Shown: positions 1-55,600 of the stretch, one piece after another
Layout of the letters: every line of letters begins with the position of its first letter
How positions within the stretch are numbered: the stretch's first letter is position 1
Source: Eleginops maclovinus
Lineage: Eukaryota > Chordata > Actinopteri > Perciformes > Eleginopidae
Direction: 5' to 3'
Assembly (NCBI RefSeq): GCF_036324505.1
Contig: NC_086368.1
Location: forward strand, 7,399,016 to 7,463,015
DNA: 64,000 bases
Notes under the pieces: model-generated
Told to the model about the DNA's origin: nothing
What the model saw: only the letters and a program-made list of their open reading frames with translations
The model's database searches: none
Position numbers and translations under genes: made by a program

Positions 1-298
1 AAGGTGCCATTAATACAGGTAACGGGTGGAGGACAGAGGAGCCTCTTAAAGAAGAAGTTACAGGTCTGTGAGAGCCAGAAATCTTGCTTGTTTGTAGGTG
101 ACCAAATACTTATTTTACCGAAGAATTGACCAATTAATTCATTAAAAATCCTACAATGTGATTTTCTGGATTTTTTTTTCTCATCCTGTCTCTCATAGTT
201 GAAGTGTACCTATGATAAAAATTACAGGCCTCTCTCATCTTTTTAAATGGGAGAACTTGCACAATTGGTGGCTGACTAAATACTTTTTTGCCCCACTG
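1..298 (-). mobile_element. Tc1/mariner-type transposon end, cut by window edge
   Basis: The stretch ends at 290-298 with the complement of a CAGTGGGGC terminus, followed by TA (299-300), the expected Tc1/mariner target dinucleotide. The interior, including the segment on gaps in the cover of tyrosine-free AT-rich spacer and the GAGAGAGGCC block at about 225-238 (complement), matches a very common fish Tc1-like terminal region. No intact transposase is visible in this portion. The element lies in a ferlin intron, and the other end is outside the window. Family assignment rests on recognition of the terminus, not on an alignment. Confidence 0.7.
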
Positions 299-347
299 TA
301 AACTTGTCACATTTCATCCTCTCCTCCGTTCCCTACTCCTTTTGTAG

Positions 348-16748
<16,401 letters not shown>

Positions 16749-17020
16749 AAAAAACAAAACTGTTTCAGGTTTCCTGAACTGATCTACATCACAGTCATTA
16801 CTTAGTCTAATCAGTTAAACTCATGATTTATTATGTTTACGCTGACTGCACTACATTACCCAGCATCCTCATTTATATAGACACAAATTACTAATTACTG
16901 CAAATGTTTATATATATATATAAATATACATATGTAAGCCAAAAAACAACAACATAAAATGATCTTGTATAAAACTCTATTTTTGTGGATTACATTTTAT
17001 ATATTGAAGGTAAATAAGTT

Positions 17021-17026
17021 AATAAA
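17021..17026 (+). terminator. Candidate fer1l6 polyadenylation signal
   Basis: AATAAA lies 273 nt downstream of the ferlin stop codon (16746-16748), in AT-rich sequence, with T-rich DNA following. It is the first canonical hexamer after the stop that looks well placed. The 3' UTR would be about 300 nt. Confidence 0.5.
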
Positions 17027-18400
17027 AATTATATTTTCAGTTTGACTTTACACTGACTCAGACTAAATTTCATATTTTAGTTTGTACCAGTATGTTCAAT
17101 ATGAACGATAGCTTAATATTATAAGAATTATTAGACAACAGAAAAAAACACTAACAGTGCTCCCTCTTCAGGCTGGTGACCAGATACAAAGTCTGTATTC
17201 TTCCACTTGGATTAGATCATCATTTTCTTACTTAATGCCCCTTATTTTCTATGTAAATTACAGCATTATTTGACCTGTCCACTAGGTCCCTCCACTTCTC
17301 TGAAGTGGGACTTCATTTATTCGAAAGCCTTTTTTTGTGCTAAGTTCAAGAGCAATTAAATTTAAGAGCAGTTATCTTTAATATTCAAATTATCTTTTGC
17401 GTACACCTCTCAGTTAAAGCACATGTTTCATTTATATGTTGATCTTTTGCAAGTATGATTTTTCAACAACACCATTCCAAAACAACAAAAACGAAACAGA
17501 AATGTCATGGAAGCCGAACCAACAAACTAATTTCTCCTAATAAAACTATTAAATACATTATGAGAGAAAACAGTTTTATTTTATAATGTGAGGGGACTTA
17601 AATAAAAGTAAGACTTGTGCTGGTCTTCAGGAAAATGAACAGGAAGTTAGAAAGGGTTTGTTTATAGACACATGCTCTAAATGTTTCCTCTGATGATGCC
17701 CGATAACACTGAAACAAACTCTGGGTCATTGCCTCAGAGACTAGAGGGGAAATAATGTCAGACGACTGACCTCTTTCCAATCCAAAATGTCTCAACAAAT
17801 ACTGGATGGATGACGTTATATTTAGGTACAGAAATTCATATTTCCCAGGGGATATACCTTCTGACTTTTTTGTCTAAGACCGCCATAAGGTTTACATTTA
17901 GGCAAAACATCTCCAAAAATATTGGATGGACAGCTATGGGATTTGTTTCCGACATTCGTGTCTCCCTCAGGAGGACGTCCATGTCTTTATACATTAAACA
18001 AATATTGGTTAATAAACGGCCAACCGTTCAATTATTGGACCAGAGCTCAAGGCCCTGATTGCCATAAGATCCCTAGTTATATGAAAAATGAATAATATAA
18101 AATGTCAGTAGGATGTGATATAAGATGGCATGACATAATTAAAATGCAATCAGTATTGCAAATTGATGAGGAAAAAGGAATGCTATTAATATAAATAAAT
18201 AAGAATATAACTCTATTTACATACATGAAAGAGAGGATTTCCATGTTCGTGATGAGTGTGTATTTTTATTTATTTTTCTCTTTTTTTTTTGTGAAAATGG
18301 CCTCTATTTTCTATTACAGTAGAAGGCTGTTTTTCAGCAGGTTTTTCATGAATAATGAATGAGTTGAACACACACTGATGTAATGGGGTTTACCTCTGTG
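17027..18400. other. Intergenic region fer1l6-asap1 with degenerate fish repeat
   Basis: No supportable gene is seen. At about 17780-18060 two diverged copies of a repeat appear: each has an AAATACTGGATGGATGAC- or AAATATTGGATGGACAGC-like start, then CAGACATTCAT-like and CTCAGGAGGACG-like parts. This arrangement is a common degenerate teleost repeat. The rest is AT-rich and featureless. Confidence 0.5.
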
Positions 18401-19132
18401 CTCGGTCAGCACTGCGCGCTCCCGCTGAAAAGAGCCCCGCCACCGTCGCTCAACGTGAACGCGCCTCTCCATGCGGTTTGAATAAAGAAGAAAAAAAGCA
18501 GGAAAATAAATCAGCTGATGATGAAAAGACATAAAGCTGTTCCAGGAGCGGAAAGTAGACACCGGGTTGATTCCCTCCTCTGAACCCGGTCCAGGTGCAA
18601 AGGGTTCCGGTTCTCTGCTCAGCTGCTCCGCTCTTTGTCAGCCGGTTCACACACCGACAGACCCGGGCGGGTTTCACGGGTTCATCACTGGATAAAGCGG
18701 CTCTACCGGGGACACATCGTTGTGTTTAACACTCTTATGACCCGTGACGGTTTTTATTGTCATCGCTTTCCTGCTGAATCTGCTGTTAATGTTTATTTGC
18801 TGCTGGATTTGATCACCTTTTGTCTGGCGGAAGAGGAGGCTGATGCTGCGGTGAAGTCACACTGAGGAAGGAAGCACCGGATCAGGTCCTTAATTCCCGT
18901 TTTTTAAAATCAGTTTCTTAATGCTAATCTTTGTTCACGGCGTGTGGGAACATCACTAATGGGATTATTTCGCCTTTGCACAGTGGACTTTTAAACGTAC
19001 ATTATTTTATTATGTTTTATAGCAGGTTTCCTCCTGACTCCCCGGGTCTTTTGTGTGGAATTGATCTGTCAGTGCCGGACCGGTGTTTGAAAGGCCTGGG
19101 TGGTCCCGGTGTGTCCCGGGTTCAGGAGCACC
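18400..19132 (+). promoter_or_regulatory. Probable asap1 promoter and 5' UTR
   Basis: Between 18410 and 18720 the sequence changes from AT-rich to CpG-containing, GC-richer DNA (for example CGCGCTCCCGC and GACCCGGGCGGG), directly upstream of the asap1 start codon at 19133. No TATA box is obvious, which fits a broad CpG-type promoter. The exact start site and any intron in the 5' UTR cannot be fixed by reading. Confidence 0.5.
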
Positions 19133-34968
<15,836 letters not shown>

Positions 34969-35335
34969 CATGGACCAAACGCACCAGAACCTGGACCCGT
35001 ACAGATCCAGTCTGCCTGGAGAACCAGAACATGGAACCCCGGGATACTGTCTCTCTGCTTCTTCCTTTACTGGACTGCTTCCTGTGATGATCAATGGTCC
35101 AGGCACCGTTCATGTTGTCACAGCAACCAGCAGCTTTTGTTGCCATGGAGACATTACAGTTGACCTTTTCTGTGAAGAATCTGTATGTAGCTCGGGTCAT
35201 GTGATAATGTCGCCATGGAGACTGCCTCGCACAAACAGGTCAGCAACGATTTAAGTGTAATGATGACCGTGCTATTATTTATTTATTTTTGTTATAAAAT
35301 AATATTTTATTAAGCACATAGGTACTACACTTCAA

Positions 35336-35341
35336 AATAAA
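35336..35341 (+). terminator. Candidate asap1 polyadenylation signal
   Basis: AATAAA lies 368 nt after the asap1 stop codon (34966-34968) and is the first canonical hexamer in the 3' UTR. Confidence 0.6.
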
Positions 35342-38300
35342 TGAATCCACTGGACTTTTAATTTGAAGTGCAACTGAACGACTTCTTTCTGTTATTTACT
35401 TATTACTTATTTAATATATTCATGGAGTGGTGCAGGCATAAATCCTACAAACAGTTCCAGTTCCCTCGTAAAAAATTCAATGGCTTTTTGCTTAGATGCC
35501 TGAAGTAAGGCATATGGTTAGCACAAGCTAAAGAGTTTTTCACATTTATTTCTACAACCTAAAATAAATCACCCCGCTCTTGAATGTCTGAAGCTTAAAT
35601 GTGTCTTAAAGATGTCGGTTGGATAAATCCAGTTGGCTTTTTGCCGCAGGAGCTCTTGCGATGCTAACTTCTTGGTGGGCTTACAAAAATGTATCACTGC
35701 ACCCCTCCACGGTTATTGATCCTGTAAAGCTCTTCTGTCCCATCTCAGGCTTTGCCACCTTTGTGGGGCAGAGCTTAATATGTCTGACAAGTGCAAGGGC
35801 AGTATATGATGACATATGATGAGAATCAGGAGTGTTCTGCTAAAATACAATTATTTGGTCTCTAGTGAAAACAATGAAAAAAGTCATAATGACAGGACTC
35901 AACATCTTGTACTGGAAACTGAGCAAATGTTCATTTTTATCATGGCGGCAGAAACAAACTGCCACTAGGACTTTATAGACGTCTCCATCTGTGTTTGAGT
36001 GTGCCAACATGTACCTCCAGAGCCTTTGGAAGAACAAAAAACTCTTTCTTTTGTTTCCTTTAATTCAAAGTAACAGCGGTGGGTTTACGTAGTTTTGAAA
36101 TATCACAGTGCTTCTGCCTGCAACCACGAATGAATCAATGATCAGTAGGTTGTTTGTTAAATGAAACTGAAATGTCCTTTTGTCAAACAGTCACAGTTTA
36201 AACATGAAGCGCTGATTAAAGCTATGATAAGTGAACATACATCATACATCATACATCATGATTGGTTTATTTGATTTAATCCGCACGTTCCTGCATTCCT
36301 GGTGGAAAAATCTAAATTCCCAGACTGCAGGAAGACTAATAATAAGCACAACTTTGGATTCAAAAACCTTCCATCCGGATGTGAAGTCCAGCTCAGGACA
36401 CTGGAGGGCTGTTGCTCTGTCATTTAGCGGCTGAATGTCCTACATAAAGTGGATAATTTCCCAGTTAACCAGCAGACAGTCTTTTTTACTTGGGGAACCA
36501 TCAAAGCGTTAAATCTCTGCAAAAAACTATTAAAACAAGCAGCAGATGTTTCAGATTAAAACACAGCTTGAGATGACTCAGCAGATGGGTTTTAATAGAC
36601 CATTTAACTGCAGCCAAAGTGAACGTCAGAGCAATAGCCTCCAGATAATAATTCAGCATTCATGGTCATATAGAGGCCTCCGTCTGCTTCAAACCAAGAG
36701 CTTGTTGGATCGTCTAAAAACTCCCTCTGCAACAGCTGCATCTTACACAGACACAGATATTTTGGACGGCATTCAAGGACGCAGTGAGATGCTGCCAGGA
36801 GGAATATATGATGGCAGGATTTTCACACCACATATCCTGGCCTTTAGACGTTGCATCAACAAGTCAGTTTGAAGCAGACTGAGCTTTCCTACTGAAACGA
36901 TTTCACACTGGCAAGTTGGTCTGAATCTGGATACGGAGCGCCAGAAAAACTTCATCCCAATCCATTACATGGTCGGCCTGAGAGTGGTTGTGTAGTCAAG
37001 CAATCTCTCTTAAATAATGTGCAAGTCAACATCTGTCAATTAAAAAAACAAATATATGACAAAATATCTGTTAATAACTTTTGTGCGAGCGAAAACAAGG
37101 TGAAAACACTAATTTAAAAAGTGACCATTGATACCAACACGTAAAAGCTAAACGATAACGTGGAAGACTGACACATTTATGAATATATTAGTAACAGTCT
37201 GGTGTGTTTTCTGTCCAAATTATACTTTCTTTATATGCATGACTGCTGGGTGCAAATTCCTTAAATATTTTGCATTTTAAGCTTAGAATGTACACCAGAA
37301 ACTGAATGTTCCCCATCATGAAGAGCAAAAACACAGCTAAAAGAAACTGCATCTGAAACTGAGTCAGATTCAGACTTGAACTTTCCGAGTGTGAGAACGT
37401 TTCTTTTTTTATTGTAAAAGAAGCCACAAACATTCATACGACTGTGATTGCATTTCAGCAACCGTTTTTTGTACATTCACAGCACAGGTGTGACCGCTCT
37501 CTGCTGTCGTCTACCTTTAAACAGAAGGTCCAGCTGCTTCCTGCTGAACTGGTCTGTTTTTCTTCATTCATATGGTTGGTGATTTTTGGTTGGACTTACT
37601 TACATTGCACTACTTCTCCCTCTCGTCCATGCACCGCCCCTACACTGGTGCTGTTACTGATTGTTTGACTTTGTTAGGTTTTGTTTAATAAATCTTTAGT
37701 TTAAAGTTTTGCGCCGTTTCCTCCTTTTTTAAGTGTTACATCACAAAGTTAAACAGTCGACCACAACAAAGGAAATGATGTAAAGCTGCAGAGTTTAACA
37801 TTAACGCTTTTCATGAACTTTTTCAGCTAGTGGACCTAAAAAAGTAGTCCCTTCAACTTCTGTTTTGTGAGTGAAAGCCGCTGAAAACTACAGGCTGTTG
37901 AATCATCATGAGGAAGTACAAACACAGGCCGAGAACCTCACACAGGCTCCTCCCACGCAATGTCTCCAGTTCCATATATGGCCGAGACAGGAAGCATCAT
38001 TGGCTTACGTTCCAAAAATGTAGACTTTACAAAACAACATAAAAGACTTCTATTCCCGGTTCAAGTCTGTCCGGACAGAAACATCCTGCAGATCAGGACG
38101 GTTTGCTTCATTTAGAATAAATGGGTGGATTATAAATGATACAAAATCGAAAAGTGCTTTAATAAAAAAGAGGTTATCCCTGTATAATATCTATAAAATC
38201 AAATAAAAATATACAAAAAGTCTGTGGTTGTTTCCCCGCTTAAAGCATAATTTGTGTGGTGTATCCTCGCAGTCTCAGACATAAAAAAAAGGGTCTGTTT

Positions 38301-39089
38301 AAGCAGTGGAGGGTCCCGAAAATCAATATTTATGTTCATGTTAAGCTGGGTTTCAATTAAACCAGCGATTAGGCAGAGGGAGGAAATCAAGGCCCCATCC
38401 TACAAGTGAAAGTGTCAGGTTTATCTCCTCCACCCCGAAAGGCTCCGTCCAAAGGTAATCCAGATAAGCAAAAATATCAACACCCATCAGCGGCTTCAAT
38501 CCCGCATTAATGGCTTTCTGACTCAAGGCAGACGTGGTGATTGATGTGCAAGAAGTAAAGGTCTGATTCCTGTCCCATTCCCAACAGACAAGCCAAATCT
38601 GGCAGGCACATAGGGTCCAGAGTTGAGTCAGGTTTGAGGACAGCTGGGTATGCAAACACTCAGCTGCCATCAACCAGACTGGATAACAGACGAGATGCAG
38701 CTGGTTCTTTGTCAATAAAGCGGAAAATGATCTGCTGGGCAGCGAGCAGATTGATCCTTCAGTCAGCAGGTCTGTCTGTGGGTAAGACAGCACTAGAGCT
38801 GCAACCATAGGTACATTGAGAGAAAAATAATAGCAATCTTGTTAGATTATCAATTAATCCTCAAAGTTATCTTTAATGCCAAAACATTAGGTCATTTTTA
38901 GCACTTTTTAAAAGTTTCTTTCTGTTTTATATTTAATATTAAACTGAAAATCTTTGGGTTTGTACTGATAAGATCGATCAAGACGATCTCCAGCTTTTTG
39001 TGGGTTGTCTATCATTCAGCCAGCGTTAAGTCTATATTCATGTCAGCCCGTCAGACTGTGGATAGAGGGTCTTGGTGTCCGTGGTTGGG
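35342..39089. other. Intergenic region between convergent asap1 and st3gal1 ends
   Basis: The two genes converge here, so the right part is probably the 3' UTR of the sialyltransferase gene (its stop is at 39090), but no clear poly(A) signal could be chosen. A 151-codon open frame on the minus strand (38353-38808) has no domain I recognise. TTTAATAAATCTTTAG near 37685 resembles the end of a retroelement or transcript but has no supporting coding sequence. Confidence 0.4.
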
Positions 39090-48910
<9,821 letters not shown>

Positions 48911-49122
48911 GGCTGGACGGAGGATGAGTGGGCGGCTGTGGGATGAAGTTGGGTTTTGTTGTTGAGCCGTCACTGAACTGCTGCTACGTCAGCACATTTG
49001 GACTCTGTCATCTGGACATTACCGTCCGTTCCGTCGTGTCTTCCCTCAGCTTCATCTCCACGAAGTCTGAACTCTCCCTCCTCTGGACCCCGCCGCTGAT
49101 TGGTTGAGATCAATGGTCACAC
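48911..49122 (-). promoter_or_regulatory. 5' UTR part of the st3gal1 start-codon exon
   Basis: Upstream of the ATG at 48910 the minus strand is GC-richer up to a good acceptor (TTTCTGCCTGAACCAG) ending at 49123. So the start-codon exon probably spans 48769-49122, with a non-coding exon further upstream. Confidence 0.5.
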
Positions 49123-50834
49123 CTGGTTCAGGCAGAAAGACAGAGAGACATCAGCATCATCCTTAAGGACCTCAACCCAAATAAGTCAGACACTCTTTAT
49201 AACAGGGAAGTTATAAATTGTAGAGAAGTAGAGTAACAAATATAAATAAAGTGGCAAGCACAGGTTAATAAAAATAATCAAATAAGTACACATCCAAAAA
49301 ATAATTAGCAGCATTATAAAAAGTAAGGGAATATATAAAAAGGAGTGAAGTAGCTGCAAGAGAAAACATAAATTGAGTAAAAAATGTATTGCACATAGCA
49401 CAGTAATATCACAGTGGTGCTAAGTGGAAGTCTAAGAATTGAGAAGTGAATCATTATTTAAGGTCCTTACCAGTCTTTTTTTCCTTTATTAAAATCTTTG
49501 ATTAAAGTTTTTCAGAGAAAGTTTCATAAGCCCGTCATGATATTTTAAGATGTAATCACCCCAAAAAAACAACAAAAAAAATGAAAATCCAGATTTTGGT
49601 GATTTTATAAATATCATTGATGGTACCATTAGAAAGCTTCTGGACCGTCCCTTTAATACAGGTGGCTTTGAAATAAAAGCACACTATTTCATTTGATAAA
49701 TACTTGTTTTTAAATGTAGGGCATACCATACACTTTAAAACGCTCTGGAGTTATTGAACATGTTTAATTTACAAAAGTCGGACACAATCCTAAAGAGTTA
49801 AAACTGGAATATGACACCTGTAATATCAGAGAAGCCTAGCATTTATTTAAAACAGTTAAGAAAACAACATTGTCCCGTTTGAACATTACAAATAGACATG
49901 CAAAAAAAAACTAAGCTCCACAGCATCCAATGGTGATTCAGAAAATAAAAGTCAACATTAGAACATACACTTTGAGCTATTTGAGGCAGAACCTTTAATA
50001 TTTATATAACATCATTATATTGTTTTAAAGGGACTATAATCAAACACTGTCAGGCACATTATTTTAGACATCCTTTTATGAAGTAGGTGTCATGACGTGT
50101 ACAGTAGGACCGAGAGCTAGTGGTGACTCAGGGATTCTGCTCTGAGAAACACTTTCTGTTATACACAACACACTTATATATCCTAACAATCTAATTAACT
50201 GACAAACCAATGATCTATCACAAAAACAGGTCCTTAACAAACAAACAACCAAACAAAGTATATGTTTAACAATACAAAAGAAAATGTATCCATCGCCAAT
50301 TCACAATGAACTACCACGTGAACAAAGTGATAGACTAAATGGAACTATTTTCTATGACAAATCATTCTTTTTATTATACATAAAAAGCTTTATATATAAC
50401 AACATTTGAACATACAAACTAATTATAACAAACTAATCATCCATAACAAACTTTACTCCGCTACAGCAATAATGATAACTAAGGTCTTCACTGTGAGGAA
50501 ACTAAAAACATATTACCAGAAGGTCGCAGTTCAACACACACAACATGTGGTCAGTACTATAACCGGACATGGTGGTCATGATGACGTTCAAGGTTTTTCT
50601 AACAATGCCTCAACTTTTACCTCAGGAACCACAGGTTTGAAATGTTTGCTGATGAATGGATTCCCACTCTACCTCCCCTTTACTCCCTCATCCTCGCACA
50701 CCTCCTTCTCCTCCTCCTCATGCAGGAATGTCTCCCCACACACAGAATCGCTCTCTGAATACCAATCGGATCTGGATTCAGTTCAGCCTCTCCTGTTACA
50801 GCTCTCACACACACTGTGGGTGTGGTGTTGGAAA

Positions 50835-51010
<176 letters not shown>

Positions 51011-51228
51011 GCTCCTTTCAAACCTGCACCTTGTTGCATAAATGTGATGTGTTGTTGATTTCCAGACATAAATCGGACGAGGTTGGACCTGAAGCATTTC
51101 ATAAAACAAAAAAAAAGTGTGAACTGAATGTGTCACGCTGGTAAAAAGACTTCAGTAGCAAGAAGTTCCACACTGACAGAGAAATGTAATACATTTTCAG
51201 ACTGACTGTGGTGACAATATATTGATCA

Positions 51229-51640
51229 TTTAAGAGGCCCTATTATGCTTTTTGGGGTTTCCCCTTTTCCTGTAGTGTTATATGGGTTTTGGTGCGTGTA
51301 AATGGTCTGCAAAGGCTAAAATCAGTCCAATGGAGGCGTGTGGGAGAACCTTTCTCTCCCACACGCCTCCATTGGACTCCACTGTTTACTTCTGTTACAT
51401 AATGACATCACTGTGTAACACTTGCGCTTCTATTGGCTAGCACTCGAACACAGGATAGGCTAAGGGGCAGGACATACCTAAGCAGTTGACCAATCACAAC
51501 CGAGCCAGCCAACTAACCAATCAGAGCAGACTGGGCTTTGGTTTCAGACAGAGGGTGAAAAAAAACCTTTTAGACCTTTTTGAACATTAATGCATGCAGA
51601 CATGTCACAGTAGAGGCACACAATATGGAACCAGGTGTGT
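51229..51640. mobile_element. MITE of the AGAGGACAT family containing a perfect hairpin
   Basis: Starts after TTAA (51229-51232) with GAGGCCCTATTATGC. It shares the TTTTCCTGTAG, AAATGGTCTGCAAAGGCTAAAATC, ACCAATCAGAGCAGACTGGGCT and TTTCAGACAGAGGGTGAAA blocks with the copies at 13637 and 22519. The right end is not sharply defined. A 24-bp perfect inverted repeat at 51324-51378 is unique to this copy. Confidence 0.65.
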
Positions 51641-52458
51641 GTTAACACGAATCTCACACTGTGTAGGGTAATTCTACATTTTTGGAAAACACACTTGTGC
51701 TTTCTTGTCACAAGTTTAACAAGAAGACTGTACTCATACATTTTTATTTATTTATCTACCTTCTATGTCCTTAATTCTCGTCTCGTTTTAATTGCTTTAT
51801 TTTCCTTTTAAAACAAAGAGAGACGAGAAAGGTGAGTCTGAGATTCCAAGTAAGAAAAGGTAAGAAATCAAAACAAACACAGTAACAAAATGTGACTTTC
51901 ATTGAAATTATTAATTTGCGTGAATAGCAATAATACTTTTTGTAGCATAGAGATTAAGACACAAATGTTGCATTTGTATTGTTGAATAAATGCAGTTACT
52001 TCCACAGCTCTACATATGCTGGGTGTGTGGTTTTAGAAAACAGGCACAGAGGAGACAAGTCAGGGCGGATACTGATTATCAGATCAACAACACTCTCTCA
52101 GGCATATTTGTTCCTGTTATGTATATCCTCCCCAGGCAGGAAAGGGCAACATTCCCGGGAAAAGGCTGGTAAACGTTCCTATTAGGAAGCTAAGCTGCTG
52201 CATTTGCATCTGTGTTAGTCGTGTGCATGTTCACTGTGTAAACTTGCCCTGGAGCAAAGCCTTTTCACACAGAAGCAGCTCATAACAAAGTGACCAGCTA
52301 CAAGCCTGGGCTGGATGTCAAAGTCCACACAGAAGCAGAGGTACGGATCAATACCTGTAAAAAAATAATTATTGGACAGAAGTCCTTAACAAAACTAGTT
52401 TGCTTTATATGCTATGGAGAGTGAGGAGTTATTTGAGCACAGTAAGTGTCTTGTCAAA

Positions 52459-52640
52459 AGGGCCCTATAAAGCTCATTTTCAGTTTCATATTTGTATTTT
52501 GTGTCTCTACTCTGACATGTCTCCATGCTTTAATGTTCAAAAAGCTCTTTATGTTTCTCATACTGCCTGAGCTGCAGCACCTCTTTTCACCCTCTGTCTG
52601 AAACCAGAGCCTAGTCTGTTCTGATTGGTTAGCTATGTTG
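52459..52640. mobile_element. Partial MITE of the AGAGGACAT family
   Basis: Shows GGGCCCTATAAAGCTCATTTTCAG followed by the GACATGTCTCC, AAAGCTCTTTATG, CACCTCTTTTCACCCTCTGTC and CTGATTGGTTAGCT blocks, which are the complement of the other copies. One end is missing. Confidence 0.55.
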
Positions 52641-55600
52641 TGATTTGTCATTTGTTTAAATATGTCTTGTATCATGTACAATGAGTTTCAGGCATTGTAT
52701 GTGATACAAGATCTTTTCAAACTCAAAACAAAACAATGCTTGGACCGGTAATAAAGGCTAGGAAAGGTGAGCCCTTCATTATTGGTGCCTATACTACTAT
52801 GGGTATGATATGATTGTCTTGTGAATGGTTTAATATGACCAGTAGTGTATAAATGATTTGGAATATTAAGGTTGTTTGTTGAAAAGATGACGCTACGCTG
52901 AGTGAAATGTGTTCAAAGAAGGGGAAGTAGTAGAAAAAGATTGTTTGATTATAAGAATGTCGATGAAAATACTACTTATGGTATATTTACTATACTGACA
53001 GAATAAAAACTGATATCGCTGGATCCCAGCAAAGATATTTGTAAGTTATTCAAACTGAAAATGAGACCATAAAGGTGAACAAAGGAAAATCTAAAGGCTT
53101 AGTTCAGACTGACTGATGTTTTTGACAGAGTGTAAGGAGAAAGTGGAGGGTTATTGATTAATCTGCTGAGTGTCTGTATGTTATGTTAGGGCTTGGAAGG
53201 AAGTGTGTGACAGGGTTAAAAGGTCACATGGTTTTCTGTACTGAGAAACTCAAGAGAAAGCACAACTTCCTGTCTCCCTCTCCATCTCATTCTTTGAACT
53301 TTGACCTCAATGTCGACACCAGAATGGAAGCCAGCTGCTCCGCTGATGGGAGTACAGAAAAGAGTTGGAAAATAACGACACCACAGAGGAAGAATTTGAG
53401 TCCCAATCAGACTGCCAAAGTGATGAAGATTAACTTTGAGTTTATCTTCTTTTATAATTATGTTTACTTAGTTCGAACTGACATTGCTGAGAGTTTAACT
53501 CTTGATTTTTAAAGAAAATGTTTTGGTGTGGGAAATGTGTTTTTGGAAAACATCTTTTGCTATATTTATACAAATACTCTTTACATCCCACATTAAACCA
53601 TAAATAAAATACTCTGGCAAAAAAGGGAAAAATAAATCTGGTATCTGCTTGAATGCTGTGAATACTAATAACCGCCATGTTGGTTATTTACTTTCATTAT
53701 GATGATTTTCGGGGGGTTTTCTTTGCCTACATTTGAAAGTGAACAGTAGAGATATAACATGAAAATGAAGTACCACGTTTTGGAGGAAGCCATTTGCTGT
53801 ACTTTCCAAAATTAAACATTATCTCCCTACCGGCATTATCACTTTAATGAGTTTTATTAAAACCAATTTAAAAGGTTCATTTTTGATCGAATATCCTAAA
53901 AACATCTTAGCTCTCTTTCACTATTAAGTGGGTATCTGAACAGTTGTACATTTGGTTAATTTAGACTTGTGAATTGTCAATTAAGTTTATATTGACTTTT
54001 CAAATGTCTTCTTGTCGGGTTCATAATCCTGTTGATTTATTATTCGGCCAGATACATCTTGATAAAAAACATCATAGAGTTTTAGACAGTACTTTATATA
54101 GTTGTAAGTGTTCATACAGCTGCTTGTGTTTGAACAACATTTAACATCTTGAGCTTCTTTTCCTCGATTAAAAAGTAAGTAATGATGATGTCTAAAAACG
54201 TTCTGAAGTGTAATCAGCTGGTCCAACATCAGGTTATGGTTTATGCCCTTATAAAGATACGCTTAGTGGACAGTTTACTATTATTAAGTACACATTTTTA
54301 AAATAAACGCAGTTTAATACAACAGCCCTGTAACAAACGCTTTTCCAGCAAGGTTATATTATTTAGTTTTTGTTCGAGATGTGTCAATTGCAAGTTGTCA
54401 GGTGTCAGTTCCGGGTGCTGTTTGGTTTATTTGCATTATTTTAGCGTTTTTATTATCCTTTCACCATATAAGATAATTTGCATCACCCAATATAACCCCA
54501 ACAAAGTCAACAGCACATTTTGAACCTTATAATCTTTAAGATGGAGGTCTGTTGCAAGACATTTGTATTAGATTACTTTCATTTTAACTAGGCCTAGTTG
54601 TAACTTATAAACGTGCCACTTTGTAGAATAGTAAATGTTCATTAGATTTGTTTTCTGAAATTGTTTAGGTATAAAAGTAGGCAGAGAGGAATTTTAGTTT
54701 TTGAATAATCTAGCAAATAAAACACCAAACAAAAAAAAGTTGGTGTAATTTATGTTTTAAGGTTAAAGTATATTTGCAATGCTAAAATATGCATTAAAAC
54801 CAAACAGCACCCCAAACTATCGACAGCAAAATCAACACACTATTTACATATAAACTGAACATGTGGTTTTTCCATAGTTTTTGTTATGTATTTAAAATAT
54901 TCTTCAAGGGGCTTTACAATCTGTATAGCATTCAAGGGACTATGTAGACCTGAGACTGAATAGTCTTTATGTGTTTTAGTTTCCACAAAGACGACCGAAA
55001 CGGTACAGGACATTGTTATTTTTGTCAAGTGTCACTGACCAGATGCAGAATGGAAAATGTGTTAGACAGAAGCTTCCAGTGGAGCCTGATTTAAACAGGA
55101 GGTTAAAAGTAACACACAAACACACACCCAGACAAACACACCTTAAATAGTGATCTCATATGCTGCTGAGAAACACACTCACTTCCCGGTACAATTCTGA
55201 CTCACAGACAGACTCAACGCTCCGTCTGAGACCCTGTAATATATATTTATACTACTTTATTATCCTTTTCATGTAATAATTATTTTTGTGGTCCAGCTTT
55301 CTATTCTTTAAAGACATCACCCATTGCCCTGCCTTAGGGATCCTCCTCTGCTGCTCTTACTTTTTTTCCCTTAATAAACATTTTTTAATCTGGACTTTTC
55401 CATTCCCTTTATTCGAGTCTCTTTTAATAAAAACGTGTCATATGGCCTGTAAGTAATCCCGGATTGTGAGCTTTAGAAATAAAACATGCTCAACTCTTTG
55501 ACAATCTGCAGTTCAGATTTAGAATCAGGCCTCTATAATTACATCTCTCCAAATACAGAGCAGAAGGTTTGCCGGAGTACCAGCATGTCCCTCTATAATT

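Noticed and set aside
35619..35819. Small open frame starting MDKSSWLF with hydrophobic segments
   Set aside because: Its start is not a convincing ATG context, there is no splice partner and no known family; treated as chance.
38353..38808. 151-codon open frame on the minus strand
   Set aside because: No recognisable domain and no convincing splice or coding pattern; it probably falls in the st3gal1 3' UTR.
53183..53512. 109-codon open frame in the probable first intron of st3gal1
   Set aside because: Composition and lack of recognisable motifs do not support a gene.
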